A stretch of DNA of 64,000 nt from Demequina oxidasica. Its GTDB lineage: Bacteria > Actinomycetota > Actinomycetes > Actinomycetales > Demequinaceae. Both the position numbers and the translations under genes were made by a program. The notes beneath the pieces are model-generated. The model searched no databases. It saw only the letters and a list, made by a program, of their open reading frames with translations, and was not told the DNA's origin. The stretch spans positions 647,312-711,311 of the forward strand of contig NZ_BBRE01000001.1 in assembly GCF_000975115.1 (NCBI RefSeq), written 5' to 3'. This document shows, in pieces, positions 17,610 through 26,000 of this stretch; positions within the stretch are counted from its first letter, which is position 1; every line of letters begins with the position of its first letter.

Positions 17610-18697
17610 CAGGCGACTCTCCTATTGTCGATAGCGTCGTTGTCCCAGTCGATCCCAAGGCCCGGAGTCTCGGGGGCGAGGGCGCGCCCATCCACAATCT
17701 CCATCTCGGTACGGGTGACGGCGCGCAGCTGCGGGATGTGCTCCACATAGCGGCCGTTCGGGATCGCCGCCGTGAGGCTGACATGAATCTCCATGAGGAA
17801 ATGCGGGCAAACTGCAACGTTGAATGCCTCGGCGAGGTGCGCGACCTTCAGCCAAGGAGTGATTCCCCCTACGCGGGCAACATCCACCTGGACCACTGAC
17901 GCGGCACCGCGCTCGAGGTACTCACGGAACTGCTGGACCGCGTACATAGATTCACCCACGGCGATGGGGATTGATGTTGATCGGGCCAACCGTACGTGCC
18001 CGGACACGTCGTCCGCTGGCAGCGGCTCCTCCAGCCACGCGAGGTCGATATCCTCAAAGGCGTGCGCGCGCCGAATCGCGTCTGCCCCCGTCATTGACTG
18101 ATTGGCGTCGACCATGATGTCCAAGTCGGGCCCCACGGCCTCGCGGATTGCCGCGAGCCTGTCGCGGTCCTCGTTAATGCGCGGCTTGCCGACCTTGACC
18201 TTGACTCCGGACCAGCCCGCGGCCTTGGACGCCACCGCACCAGCCACGAGTTCGTCGGTGTCGATGTGAAGCCAGCCACCCTCGGTGTCATACAGAGGGA
18301 CATCACGGCGGAAGCCGCCTGCCATGCGCCACAGGGGTTCGTCAGCGCGCTGGCACTTGAGGTCCCACAGCGCGGTGTCCACCGCTGCCAGCGCTAGCGA
18401 CGTGATCGCGCCGGTCGTGGTGGAGCGCGTGTGGGCAAAGAGGTCCATCCAAACCGATTCGATCCGGTCCGCCTCCTGACCAGAAAGGCGGGGCAACAGG
18501 TGGTCGCGCAGCATGCTCAAAACTGCGCGACCACCCGTGCCGATCGTGTAGGAATAGCCCGTTCCAGTGCGGCCGTCATCAGTCTCGATTTCAACAAAAA
18601 TGGTCTCTTGTTTGATGAAGCTCTGAACCGCGTCGGTTCGTTCGGTCTCGACAGCAACATCGACGAGATACGCACGAGCAGCACTGATCGTGGGCAT
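17609..18697 (-). CDS. enolase-superfamily (mandelate racemase / muconate lactonizing) sugar-acid dehydratase, substrate unknown
   Basis: This 362-residue (beta/alpha)7-beta-barrel enzyme is distinct from the L-fuconate dehydratase in the same operon. The catalytic pattern is complete: Lys166 and Lys168 (GVKVKVG), metal ligands Asp198 (MVDANQ), Glu224 (WLEEP) and Glu249 (VGES), Asp272 and His299 (VCPHFLMEIHVSL). This KxK plus His-Asp pattern is that of the mandelate racemase subgroup, whose members abstract the alpha proton of an acid sugar and eliminate water or epimerise. The HF-LME-H sequence differs from the HAGGVG of the fuconate branch, so the substrate is probably another aldonate that enters the same pathway. 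It lies between the binding protein and the permeases, an unusual place for an enzyme. Confidence 0.85.
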   Translation of the reverse strand: MPTISAARAYLVDVAVETERTDAVQSFIKQETIFVEIETDDGRTGTGYSYTIGTGGRAVLSMLRDHLLPRLSGQEADRIESVWMDLFAHTRSTTTGAITSLALAAVDTALWDLKCQRADEPLWRMAGGFRRDVPLYDTEGGWLHIDTDELVAGAVASKAAGWSGVKVKVGKPRINEDRDRLAAIREAVGPDLDIMVDANQSMTGADAIRRAHAFEDIDLAWLEEPLPADDVSGHVRLARSTSIPIAVGESMYAVQQFREYLERGAASVVQVDVARVGGITPWLKVAHLAEAFNVAVCPHFLMEIHVSLTAAIPNGRYVEHIPQLRAVTRTEMEIVDGRALAPETPGLGIDWDNDAIDNRRVA

Positions 18698-18732
18698 AGC
18701 CCTACCCTTCTCTGGAGTGTGACGCTGGAGTT

Positions 18733-19839
18733 CTAGCAGCTGAGCAGGTTGCTCTTGAACTCCTCCATGATTACCGTGGACTTCGCCTGGCGCTCGTCGT
18801 CATAGGTCTCGACGTTGTCCTTGATCACGATGAACGAACCGGAGTCAACGATGACACCTGGCGTGACCATGGTGCAGTTACCGGTCGAGAGTTCAGCAAG
18901 CACCCAGGATCCGACGTAGGCCTGGCCCACGGGGTTCTGCGCGATGGTGCCGTATACCGATCCGTCGGCGATTCCCGCGAGAATTGTGGGGTCGTCGTCG
19001 ATTGCCACGAGCTTGATGTCAAGACCGGAGTCTGCGATTGCGGACGCCGAGGCGACTGCGGGGTTGTAGGCGGTCGTCACGATGGCATCGAGGTCGCTAC
19101 CGCTAGCAGCAAGAAGGTCAGCTGCAGCCTTCTGAGCGGTGGTGAGGTCGACGTCGACGTCCGTGATTGCGGGGAGCAACGTGACAGCACCATTCGTCTC
19201 CGCGACGGCCTTCTCAACTCCGACAATCCGACGCTGCGTGTTCGAGTCAACGTTGTTACCGGTCATGTGGGCGATGGTGCCCTCGCCGCCGATGGCGTCG
19301 ATGGCGGCCTTGGCAGCCTTGTAGGCGGCTTCCTCGGTGTCAGTCGACAGGCAGAAGTCGGCTTCATTCACGTCACCCGCGGGGCAAGAAGCGAGTGAAC
19401 CGACCGCATAGCCGGCATCCTTCAGCGTCTTAAACGTGGTGTTGATGTCGGTGGGAGAAACGCCAAAGATTCCGAACGCGTTGGTGCCGCTTGCTGCGAG
19501 GGAGTTGAGGACGTCGTTCTGCTTGGTCTGGTCCCACTCGGCGGTTTCGTTATAGACCATATCGCCTAGCCCGAAGTCAGCCTTGGCATCATCGCCAGCC
19601 GCGATCCACGGCTGGAAGTAAGGGTGTGCGCCACCGGGAACGAGGGCCACGTGGACGGACGAGAAGTCGGCCATTTCCATCGAATCGGTCGCAGTGTCGC
19701 TGCTCTCCGGTGCGGCTGAGGTGGCCGGCGCCTCACTGGTGGTGTCCTCGGTGTCGGCCGACGTGCATCCCGCGAGAATGAGTGCGGCGCCCGCAGCTGC
19801 CGCGAGGACGAACTTACGGTGGTGGGTGTAAATACTCAT
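18733..19839 (-). CDS. sugar-binding lipoprotein of the CUT2 ABC transporter
   Basis: This is a 368-residue periplasmic-binding-protein-like lipoprotein (family of RbsB, peripla_BP_4). The signal peptide with a lipobox ending LILAGC gives a lipidated Cys25. An acidic/Ser/Thr linker follows to about residue 60, then the two-lobed binding fold (VALVPGGAHPYFQPW, later VVTTAYNPAVASASAIADSGLDIK with DDDP nearby). It captures the sugar outside the membrane for the two permeases. The ATG at 19839 was chosen because GGAGG precedes it by 7 bases and the signal peptide begins there. It is the first gene of the operon and faces the gntR gene across a 122-bp gap with an operator-like palindrome. The ligand is inferred from the downstream enzymes. 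Confidence 0.9.
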   Translation of the reverse strand: MSIYTHHRKFVLAAAAGAALILAGCTSADTEDTTSEAPATSAAPESSDTATDSMEMADFSSVHVALVPGGAHPYFQPWIAAGDDAKADFGLGDMVYNETAEWDQTKQNDVLNSLAASGTNAFGIFGVSPTDINTTFKTLKDAGYAVGSLASCPAGDVNEADFCLSTDTEEAAYKAAKAAIDAIGGEGTIAHMTGNNVDSNTQRRIVGVEKAVAETNGAVTLLPAITDVDVDLTTAQKAAADLLAASGSDLDAIVTTAYNPAVASASAIADSGLDIKLVAIDDDPTILAGIADGSVYGTIAQNPVGQAYVGSWVLAELSTGNCTMVTPGVIVDSGSFIVIKDNVETYDDERQAKSTVIMEEFKSNLLSC

Positions 19840-19874
19840 CGTTGAGCCTCCATGATTGCTCCGTTGCAATGTCA

Positions 19875-19892
19875 AAGATCCTATTTGATCTT
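19875..19892. promoter_or_regulatory. inverted-repeat operator candidate between gntR and the sugar-acid operon
   Basis: A perfect 6-bp inverted repeat AAGATC-N6-GATCTT occupies 19875-19892 in the divergent intergenic region. The spacer, read on the minus strand, contains TAGGAT, which resembles an actinobacterial -10 box. Binding by the adjacent GntR-family repressor would block the promoter. A second partly symmetric stretch (TGTA-N12-TACA, around 19899-19918) is nearby. Neither site is tested. Confidence 0.45.
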
Positions 19893-19961
19893 CGATATGT
19901 AGACTGACTGATATACAGTTCGATGTCAACACGAGTCCGGTAACAGATTGGGAACAGTCCG

Positions 19962-20699
19962 ATGTCAAGCACGGATGGCACTGAGTACACGTCCTCGCTC
20001 GCCGGCCTTTCACCGCGCCTGGCACTTGCCGACGAGGTCTACGCTCGGCTGCGCACGCTCATCATGGAAAGCACCATCCCCCCCGGCACGCGCATCAATA
20101 TTGAGGACGCGGCTCGCAGGCTAGCGGTCTCCCCAACCCCCGTGCGCGAAGCTCTAGCCCGCCTCGAGTCAGATGGCTTGGTCGAGAAGTTCGCCTTGCG
20201 CGGCTACCGCACCACAGACCTTCTTCAGCTTTCCGAGGTAGTGGACCTGTTCGATCTACGCTTGCTGCTCGAACCGCAGACCGCCGCGCGCGCGGCCAGC
20301 CGCATCACGCCGGAAGCCCGCGTCGCGTTGATGAAGGAGTTGGAGTTCGGACGTGCATCGACCGACGATGGTGACTTCGGGAGCTACAACCTGCTGTCAA
20401 GTCACGACGTCCGCTTCCACGACCTGATCTTCGCCGCCGCCGGCAATGAGCTGGCGCGCCAGGCGTATTCACGAACGCACTGTCACCTGCACACCTTCCG
20501 ACTCGCCTTCCACGGCACCTACGGAGCGCATACGGTCGAGGAACACACTGCGATCGCCGACGCAATCGTGGCGGGGGACGGCACCCTGGCCGAACGCACG
20601 ATGGCCAGCCACATTGAGAAGTCGCTCGAGCGGACCAAGGCCGACCACCCCGAGGCCTACGCACGCGCCCAGCAGGGCGGGGACTCCAGCCCCATCTGA
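19962..20699 (+). CDS. GntR/FadR-family transcriptional regulator (FCD domain)
   Basis: This is a 245-residue DNA-binding regulator. The N-terminal winged helix-turn-helix runs over residues 20-85 (INIEDAARRLAVSPTPVREAL is the recognition region). An all-helical FCD effector domain follows with probable metal ligands Asp149, His153 (DVRFHDLIF), His195 (VEEHTAI) and His217 (ASHIEKS). FCD members usually bind carboxylic or sugar acids and act mostly as repressors released by ligand. It is divergent from the twelve-gene operon and is the obvious candidate to control it, with an intermediate such as a sugar acid as inducer; this is inference. The gene ends 5 bp from the mfd stop, on the opposite strand. 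Confidence 0.88.
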   Translation: MSSTDGTEYTSSLAGLSPRLALADEVYARLRTLIMESTIPPGTRINIEDAARRLAVSPTPVREALARLESDGLVEKFALRGYRTTDLLQLSEVVDLFDLRLLLEPQTAARAASRITPEARVALMKELEFGRASTDDGDFGSYNLLSSHDVRFHDLIFAAAGNELARQAYSRTHCHLHTFRLAFHGTYGAHTVEEHTAIADAIVAGDGTLAERTMASHIEKSLERTKADHPEAYARAQQGGDSSPI

Positions 20700-20704
20700 C
20701 TTCG

Positions 20705-23700
20705 CTAGGCAGCCCCCGCAGTGGCCTTGACGACCTCCCTCACCCAGTCCAGCACTGCCGGCCCCTCGACGGGCTTGCCGCCGATGCGCGCCGTGGTGGG
20801 AGCGGGAACGAGGACTTGTCGCACGGCCGGCTTGATCATTGTTCCGGGGTACAGGCGGTTGATGCGCATGGCGGCGGAATCAGGCAACTCGAGCGGTGCG
20901 AAACGCACCATCTTGCCCTGCGCGACCACGTCGGTGATGCCGGCGTCGCGCAGCTCCAGGCGAAGGCGGGCGATCGCGAACAGGTGCTGGACCGGCTCCG
21001 GCATGGCGCCGTAACGGTCGTCCAGCTCCTCCTCGACCGCGACCAAGGTCGCCTCGTCCGCAGCATCGGCAATCTTTCGGTACGCCTCCAGGCGCAGTCG
21101 CTCGTGCTCGATGTACGTGGTGGGCAGGTGCGCGTCGATCGGCAGGTCCACGGTCATGGGGGCGCGCTCCTCCTCGCCCTCGCCGCGGAAACCCGCGACC
21201 GCCTCGCCCACCATGCGGATGTAGAGGTCGAAGCCCACGCCTTCAATGTGCCCTGACTGCTCACCGCCCAGCAGGTTGCCGGCGCCGCGAATCTCGAGGT
21301 CCTTCATGGCGACGGCCATACCGGCCCCCAGGTCCGTGTGGGCAGCGATGGTCTGCAGGCGGTCGTGAGCGGTTTCGGTGAGTGTCTTGTCCGGCGGGTA
21401 GAGGAAGTAGGCGTAAGCGCGTTCGCGTGCCCGGCCCACGCGCCCACGCAACTGGTGGAGCTGGCTCAGGCCGAACGTGTCGGCCCGTTCCACGATCAGG
21501 GTGTTGGCGTTGGAGATATCCAGGCCGGTCTCCACGATGGTGGTGCAGACAAGCACGTCGTAGCGCTTCTCGTAATAGTCGACGATGACCTGCTCCAGTG
21601 CCTTCTCCCCCATTTGCCCGTGGGCCACGGCGACGCGCGCCTCGGGCACCAACTCGGAGATTTTGGCGGCAGCGCGGTCGATGCTCTTGACCGAGTTGTG
21701 AATGTAGAAGACCTGGCCGTCGCGCAGCAGCTCGCGACGCAGGGCAGCGATCACCTGCGCATCCTCCTGAGGGCCCACGTACGTGAGGATCGGGTGGCGC
21801 TCCTCAGGCGGCGTGGCCAGCGTGGACATCTCGCGGATGCCGGTGACCGCCATCTCCAGTGTGCGGGGGATGGGCGTCGCGGACATTGCGAGTACGTCGA
21901 CGTTAGTGCGCAGGGCCTTCAGCGTCTCCTTGTGCTCGACGCCAAAGCGCTGCTCTTCGTCGATGATGATGAGGCCGAGGTCCTTAAACCGCACCGAGCC
22001 AGTGATGAGGCGGTGTGTACCGATGACCAGGTCAACGGTGCCATCGGAGAGGCCCTGGATGACCTCCTTGGCCTCCTTGTCTGTCTGGAATCGTGAGAGC
22101 GACGCGACCTTGACAGGGAACTGCCCAAAGCGCTCAGTGAAGGTGTCGACGTGCTGCTTGACCAGCAGCGTGGTGGGGCACAGCACCGCGACCTGGGCGC
22201 CGTTTTGAATCGCCTTGAACGCGGCGCGGACGGCAATCTCGGTCTTGCCGAACCCCACGTCGCCGCAGATCAGGCGGTCCATGGGGACGGCCTTCTCCAT
22301 GTCGTCCTTGACCTCGTCGATCACGCTGAGTTGGTCGGGGGTCTCGACAAACTCGAAGGCCTCCTCGAGCTCGCGCTGCCACGGCGTGTCCGCGCCAAAC
22401 TCGCGTCCCTTGGTCGCCATGCGGGCGCTATAGAGGCGGATCAGTTCGGCCGCGATCTCCTTGACCGCCTTACGCGCCTTGCCCTTGGTCTTCGCCCAGT
22501 CCGCGCCGCCCATTTTGGACACCGCTGGGGCCTCGCCGCCCACGTACTTGGTGATCTGGTCTAGCTGGTCCGTGGGGACCGACAGCCGGTCGCCCGGGTG
22601 CCCGCGCTTGGAGGGCGCGTACTCGATGACCAGGTACTCGCGCTCGGTGCCGCGCACCGTGCGCTTGGTCAGCTCGACGAACTTGCCCACGCCGTGCTGC
22701 TCGTGCACCACGAAGTCGCCGGTGCGCAGTTGAAGTGGGTCGACGGCGTTGCGACGGCGCGACGGCACCTTGACCTTGGGCCCGGCTGTGGTGGTCCGCC
22801 GGCCAGTCAGGTCCGACTCGTGCAGAACCAATAACTTCGCGTCCGCCACTTGGAAGCCCGCGCCCGTGATCTGCGGAATCACGGAGACCACGCCATCGAC
22901 TGGCTCGAACTCTCCCTGATAGCGCGCGGGAATCTCCGCCTCCGCACATTGCTCGACGATTCGGTGCGCACTTCCGGTTCCGGCCGCGGTGATAACCACG
23001 CGCCAGCCATCCGCGAGCCGCGCGCGGACGGCGTCGAGCACCACGGAAAGGCGACCGCGGTAATCCTCGACCTCGGATATGCCAGTTGCCACGGCATCGG
23101 CCGCTCCGAAGGGGCCGATGCCCCACCAGCTGATGCCACGCTCGGACGCTCCCTCGCGGACCTCGTCGAGCGACAGGAACGAGCCCTCGCTGGCCTCGAT
23201 CGGGGCGTCGGCCCCAGCGGTAGCCGCGACCCAGGCGGCGGACAGGAATTCCTCCGCGGTGCGGTGCAGATCCTCGGCGCGGCGGGCGATGCGCTCGGGC
23301 TCGATCACCACCATCTTCGCGTTGGTGGGCAGGACGTCAGTGAGCGGCACCAGTCGGTCCACGAGCGCGGGGATAAGCGACTCCATACCCTCGGCGGGAA
23401 CGCCGGACGCGATCCGACCAAGCATGTCCGCGGCGGCCGGGATGCGGTCACGCAACTCGGAGGCGCGGCTGCGGATCGCGTCGGTCAGTAGCAACTCGCG
23501 GCACGGCGGCGCCCACAGCCGGTCGACGTCCGCGAGGGAGCGTTGGTCGGCCACGGAGAACGAGCGGATCGAGTCCACCTCGTCACCAAAGAACTCGATG
23601 CGCACGGGGTGCGGGTCCGTGGGGGCGAACACGTCGACGATTCCGCCGCGCACCGCGAATTCGCCACGCCGCTCCACCATGTCGACCCGCGTGTAGGCGG

Positions 23701-24220
23701 CGTCGCCCAACGCGTTGGTGAACTCGGTCAAGTCGATGACCTGGCCCTTCGCGGCCTGAACGGGAGCCAAGTCGGCAAGCCCGGGGACCATCGGCTGCAA
23801 GAGGGCACGCACGGGGGCGACCACCACGCGCACGGGTGGCAGCCCGGTCTCGGCCTGTACATCCACCGGGTGGACCACGCGGCGCAGGGTCGCTAGGCGC
23901 CGCGCGACCGTGTCCGAACGCGGGCTGAGGCGCTCGTGCGGGAGGGTCTCCCAGCTGGGGAAGATCGCGATCGTGTCGGGGTCGAGATAGGAGTTGAGCG
24001 CGTGCTGGAACGTCTCCGCGTCGCCCCCAGTTGCCGTGACCACCACGAGCGGGGACGTGTCACCCGCGCGGTCGCGGTCGCGAATAGCCAGTGCCACCAC
24101 GGCGGGCGCGGCGGAGGTGGCTGCCTGAATCAGCGCCTCGGGCGGGACCGACTCGAGCGCCGGCAGCACGGCGGCATCGGTCAGCGAATCGAGCAAATGC
24201 TCAAGCACAGGGGTGGTCAC
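20705..24220 (-). CDS. mfd: transcription-repair coupling factor
   Basis: This 1171-residue ATP-dependent DNA translocase removes RNA polymerase stalled at DNA lesions and recruits UvrA. The N-terminal UvrB-like modules include FPSWETLPHERLSP. The RNA-polymerase-interacting domain has the sequence GDFVVHEQHGVGKF. The SF2 helicase motor shows Walker A GDVGFGKTEIA, DEEQRFGV as motif II, and the RecG-like TRG region (LHQLRGRVGRARERAYAY). The GTG at 24220 is chosen because GGAGG lies 6 bases upstream and the protein then begins near the family consensus; an ATG 17 codons upstream is less likely. The length is usual. In Gram-positives it normally lies between pth and mazG; here islands flank it on both sides. 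Confidence 0.96.
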   Translation of the reverse strand: MTTPVLEHLLDSLTDAAVLPALESVPPEALIQAATSAAPAVVALAIRDRDRAGDTSPLVVVTATGGDAETFQHALNSYLDPDTIAIFPSWETLPHERLSPRSDTVARRLATLRRVVHPVDVQAETGLPPVRVVVAPVRALLQPMVPGLADLAPVQAAKGQVIDLTEFTNALGDAAYTRVDMVERRGEFAVRGGIVDVFAPTDPHPVRIEFFGDEVDSIRSFSVADQRSLADVDRLWAPPCRELLLTDAIRSRASELRDRIPAAADMLGRIASGVPAEGMESLIPALVDRLVPLTDVLPTNAKMVVIEPERIARRAEDLHRTAEEFLSAAWVAATAGADAPIEASEGSFLSLDEVREGASERGISWWGIGPFGAADAVATGISEVEDYRGRLSVVLDAVRARLADGWRVVITAAGTGSAHRIVEQCAEAEIPARYQGEFEPVDGVVSVIPQITGAGFQVADAKLLVLHESDLTGRRTTTAGPKVKVPSRRRNAVDPLQLRTGDFVVHEQHGVGKFVELTKRTVRGTEREYLVIEYAPSKRGHPGDRLSVPTDQLDQITKYVGGEAPAVSKMGGADWAKTKGKARKAVKEIAAELIRLYSARMATKGREFGADTPWQRELEEAFEFVETPDQLSVIDEVKDDMEKAVPMDRLICGDVGFGKTEIAVRAAFKAIQNGAQVAVLCPTTLLVKQHVDTFTERFGQFPVKVASLSRFQTDKEAKEVIQGLSDGTVDLVIGTHRLITGSVRFKDLGLIIIDEEQRFGVEHKETLKALRTNVDVLAMSATPIPRTLEMAVTGIREMSTLATPPEERHPILTYVGPQEDAQVIAALRRELLRDGQVFYIHNSVKSIDRAAAKISELVPEARVAVAHGQMGEKALEQVIVDYYEKRYDVLVCTTIVETGLDISNANTLIVERADTFGLSQLHQLRGRVGRARERAYAYFLYPPDKTLTETAHDRLQTIAAHTDLGAGMAVAMKDLEIRGAGNLLGGEQSGHIEGVGFDLYIRMVGEAVAGFRGEGEEERAPMTVDLPIDAHLPTTYIEHERLRLEAYRKIADAADEATLVAVEEELDDRYGAMPEPVQHLFAIARLRLELRDAGITDVVAQGKMVRFAPLELPDSAAMRINRLYPGTMIKPAVRQVLVPAPTTARIGGKPVEGPAVLDWVREVVKATAGAA

Positions 24221-24425
24221 GAGGGTCCTCCAGGGCACGCCGAAAAACCGGCGAATGCCGGCACCCACCATCGTATGTCCCCTGCAGGCACTGGCCTACC
24301 TGCGTCCTGGCAGTCACTGAGTGCGGGTTTCGCGTCCTTGTCGGCACTGAGCGACTGCTGGGAAGCACCAATTCTCGGAACACATGCGCCGCTCACGCGC
24401 AGGCGCTCGCCTGATCGCGCGACCG

Positions 24426-24431
24426 TAGACT
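24426..24431 (+). promoter_or_regulatory. -10 box placed for leaderless transcription of the SAHH-like gene
   Basis: TAGACT is followed by six bases and then the ATG at 24438. No Shine-Dalgarno sequence precedes that ATG. In Actinobacteria this spacing commonly means the transcript starts at the A of the start codon. No convincing -35 box is seen. Confidence 0.4.
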
Positions 24432-24437
24432 TGAGAC

Positions 24438-26000
24438 ATGACCGATCCCGCGCGCTCTTCCGCATTCGACGAGGCCTCGCGCATCATCCGCCGGTTCGCG
24501 CGCGAGACAAACCTGCTGGTTGCCGGGCGGCCTTTTCAGGTCCTTGGCGCCGATGCCGTGGCCGCCTCCCTGCGCACCATCGCCTCGGCGCTGGGCGCCC
24601 AGGTAGTAGCTGAAGTTGGAGCGCCGGTGACCGCGGACTTGCTCGAGATCGACACCCACTATGCCCCCGCGCTGATCTCGCTGGGTGGCCAGCCCCTCGA
24701 GTCGCGCGGCAACGCAGCCGGGCGCGTGGACTTCGCCGGCGCGCACATGCCCGTGACACGCGCACTCGCCGCGGAACTGGCCGCCGCGGAAACATTGTCC
24801 GGCCTGAGAGTCGGCGTGTGCCTGACGCTAGAGCCCAAGACAGCCCAGCTCGCCCTGCACCTGGCCGCCGCGGGCGCCGCAGTTGCCGTGTACGCCCACC
24901 CTGACGAGATCGACCCCGAGGTCGCCAACGTCCTACGCGAGCGCAGCATCCCCGTAGACGGCAGCGAGTCTCTCAGCGGCGAGGCGGAACGCGCTACGGC
25001 ACTGGGCTTCCTCAAGCGCGGCTTCGACGTGCTGGTGGACGACGGCTCGCACCTGGTGCGGCTCGCGCACGAGGACGCGCCTAACGAGGTCGCGCAGTGG
25101 ATCGGTGTGAGCGAGGAGACCACCAGCGGCCTGACCCCACTGCGAGCGATGTCCGCGGCAGGCGTCCTCGCGACACCCGTGATTGCCGTCAACGACGCGG
25201 CCACCAAAACCGGCTTCGACAACCGCTACGGAACCGGGCAATCCTGCGTGTTCGCTATCGCGGACCTGCTCGATAGCGCACAGGTCAACATCCGTGAACG
25301 CCCAGCGCTCGTGATTGGCTACGGCCCTGTGGGCGTGGGCGTCGCGGCCCACCTGCGAGCGCTTGGCGTCGAGGTCTGCGTGGCGGAGGTGGACCCCGTG
25401 CGAGCCCTGCTCGCCCAGCACGACGGCTACCGCGTGGGCCGCGCCGCCCACCTTGCAACGGGTGCGCTCGTCGTGTCCGCCACCGGCGTCACGGGCACCG
25501 TTCCCGCGCCGATGCTGCGGGACGCGTTCGCCGTCGCGGTCGCCGGCGGGGTGCCCGGCGAGATCGCGCTCGACGCGGCCCTTCAAGACGACAAGCTCGA
25601 GCCAGTAGCGCGCGACGTTGAGCGCCTCGCTGCCGCCGGCACCCTGGTATTGGACCGCGGCGGCTGCATCAATGTCACCGCCGCCGAAGGCAACCCCATC
25701 GAGATCATGGACCTGTCCTTCGCGACTCAGCTCGCAGCGATCTCCGAACTCGTCAGCACCCGCCCCGGAACAGGCGTCCACGCGCTGTCCGATGCGGCGG
25801 TGGCCCACGTGGGCACAGTCGCCGCGCGCGAGCGCGGACTCAAACTCGATACACCCCCGGCCACCCCGGTCCCTCCCGGCTACATCACCCCAAGCAGCGC
25901 CGATGCCACGGCGGCCCCACCCCTGGGCGACGCCTGGCACTCTGGACGCTTCAGCATCGGCCGCCTGGCCGTGCCCCCTTCTTCTCAGGAGATCTCATGA
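24438..26000 (+). CDS. divergent S-adenosylhomocysteine-hydrolase-like NAD-binding protein
   Basis: This 520-residue protein has the two-domain SAHH fold. Conserved blocks are EETTSG (226-231, SAHH EETTTG), DDGSHL (201-206, SAHH DDG.DL) and NDAATKTGFDNRYGTGQS (252-269), with Lys257, Asp261 and Asn262 matching the catalytic Lys/Asp/Asn. The NAD loop is GYGPVGVG (294-301) in place of GYGDVGKG. Two active-site His positions appear lost: the SAHH segment CLHMT reads CLTLE (128-132) and the GHFD block reads GGVPGEI. The C-terminal Lys-Tyr tail that completes the neighbouring NAD site in true SAHH is not recognisable; a Pro-rich extension replaces it. The gene overlaps the amidohydrolase start by four bases. 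It is probably an NAD-dependent hydrolase of a nucleoside thioether other than SAH. Confidence 0.8.
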   Translation: MTDPARSSAFDEASRIIRRFARETNLLVAGRPFQVLGADAVAASLRTIASALGAQVVAEVGAPVTADLLEIDTHYAPALISLGGQPLESRGNAAGRVDFAGAHMPVTRALAAELAAAETLSGLRVGVCLTLEPKTAQLALHLAAAGAAVAVYAHPDEIDPEVANVLRERSIPVDGSESLSGEAERATALGFLKRGFDVLVDDGSHLVRLAHEDAPNEVAQWIGVSEETTSGLTPLRAMSAAGVLATPVIAVNDAATKTGFDNRYGTGQSCVFAIADLLDSAQVNIRERPALVIGYGPVGVGVAAHLRALGVEVCVAEVDPVRALLAQHDGYRVGRAAHLATGALVVSATGVTGTVPAPMLRDAFAVAVAGGVPGEIALDAALQDDKLEPVARDVERLAAAGTLVLDRGGCINVTAAEGNPIEIMDLSFATQLAAISELVSTRPGTGVHALSDAAVAHVGTVAARERGLKLDTPPATPVPPGYITPSSADATAAPPLGDAWHSGRFSIGRLAVPPSSQEIS

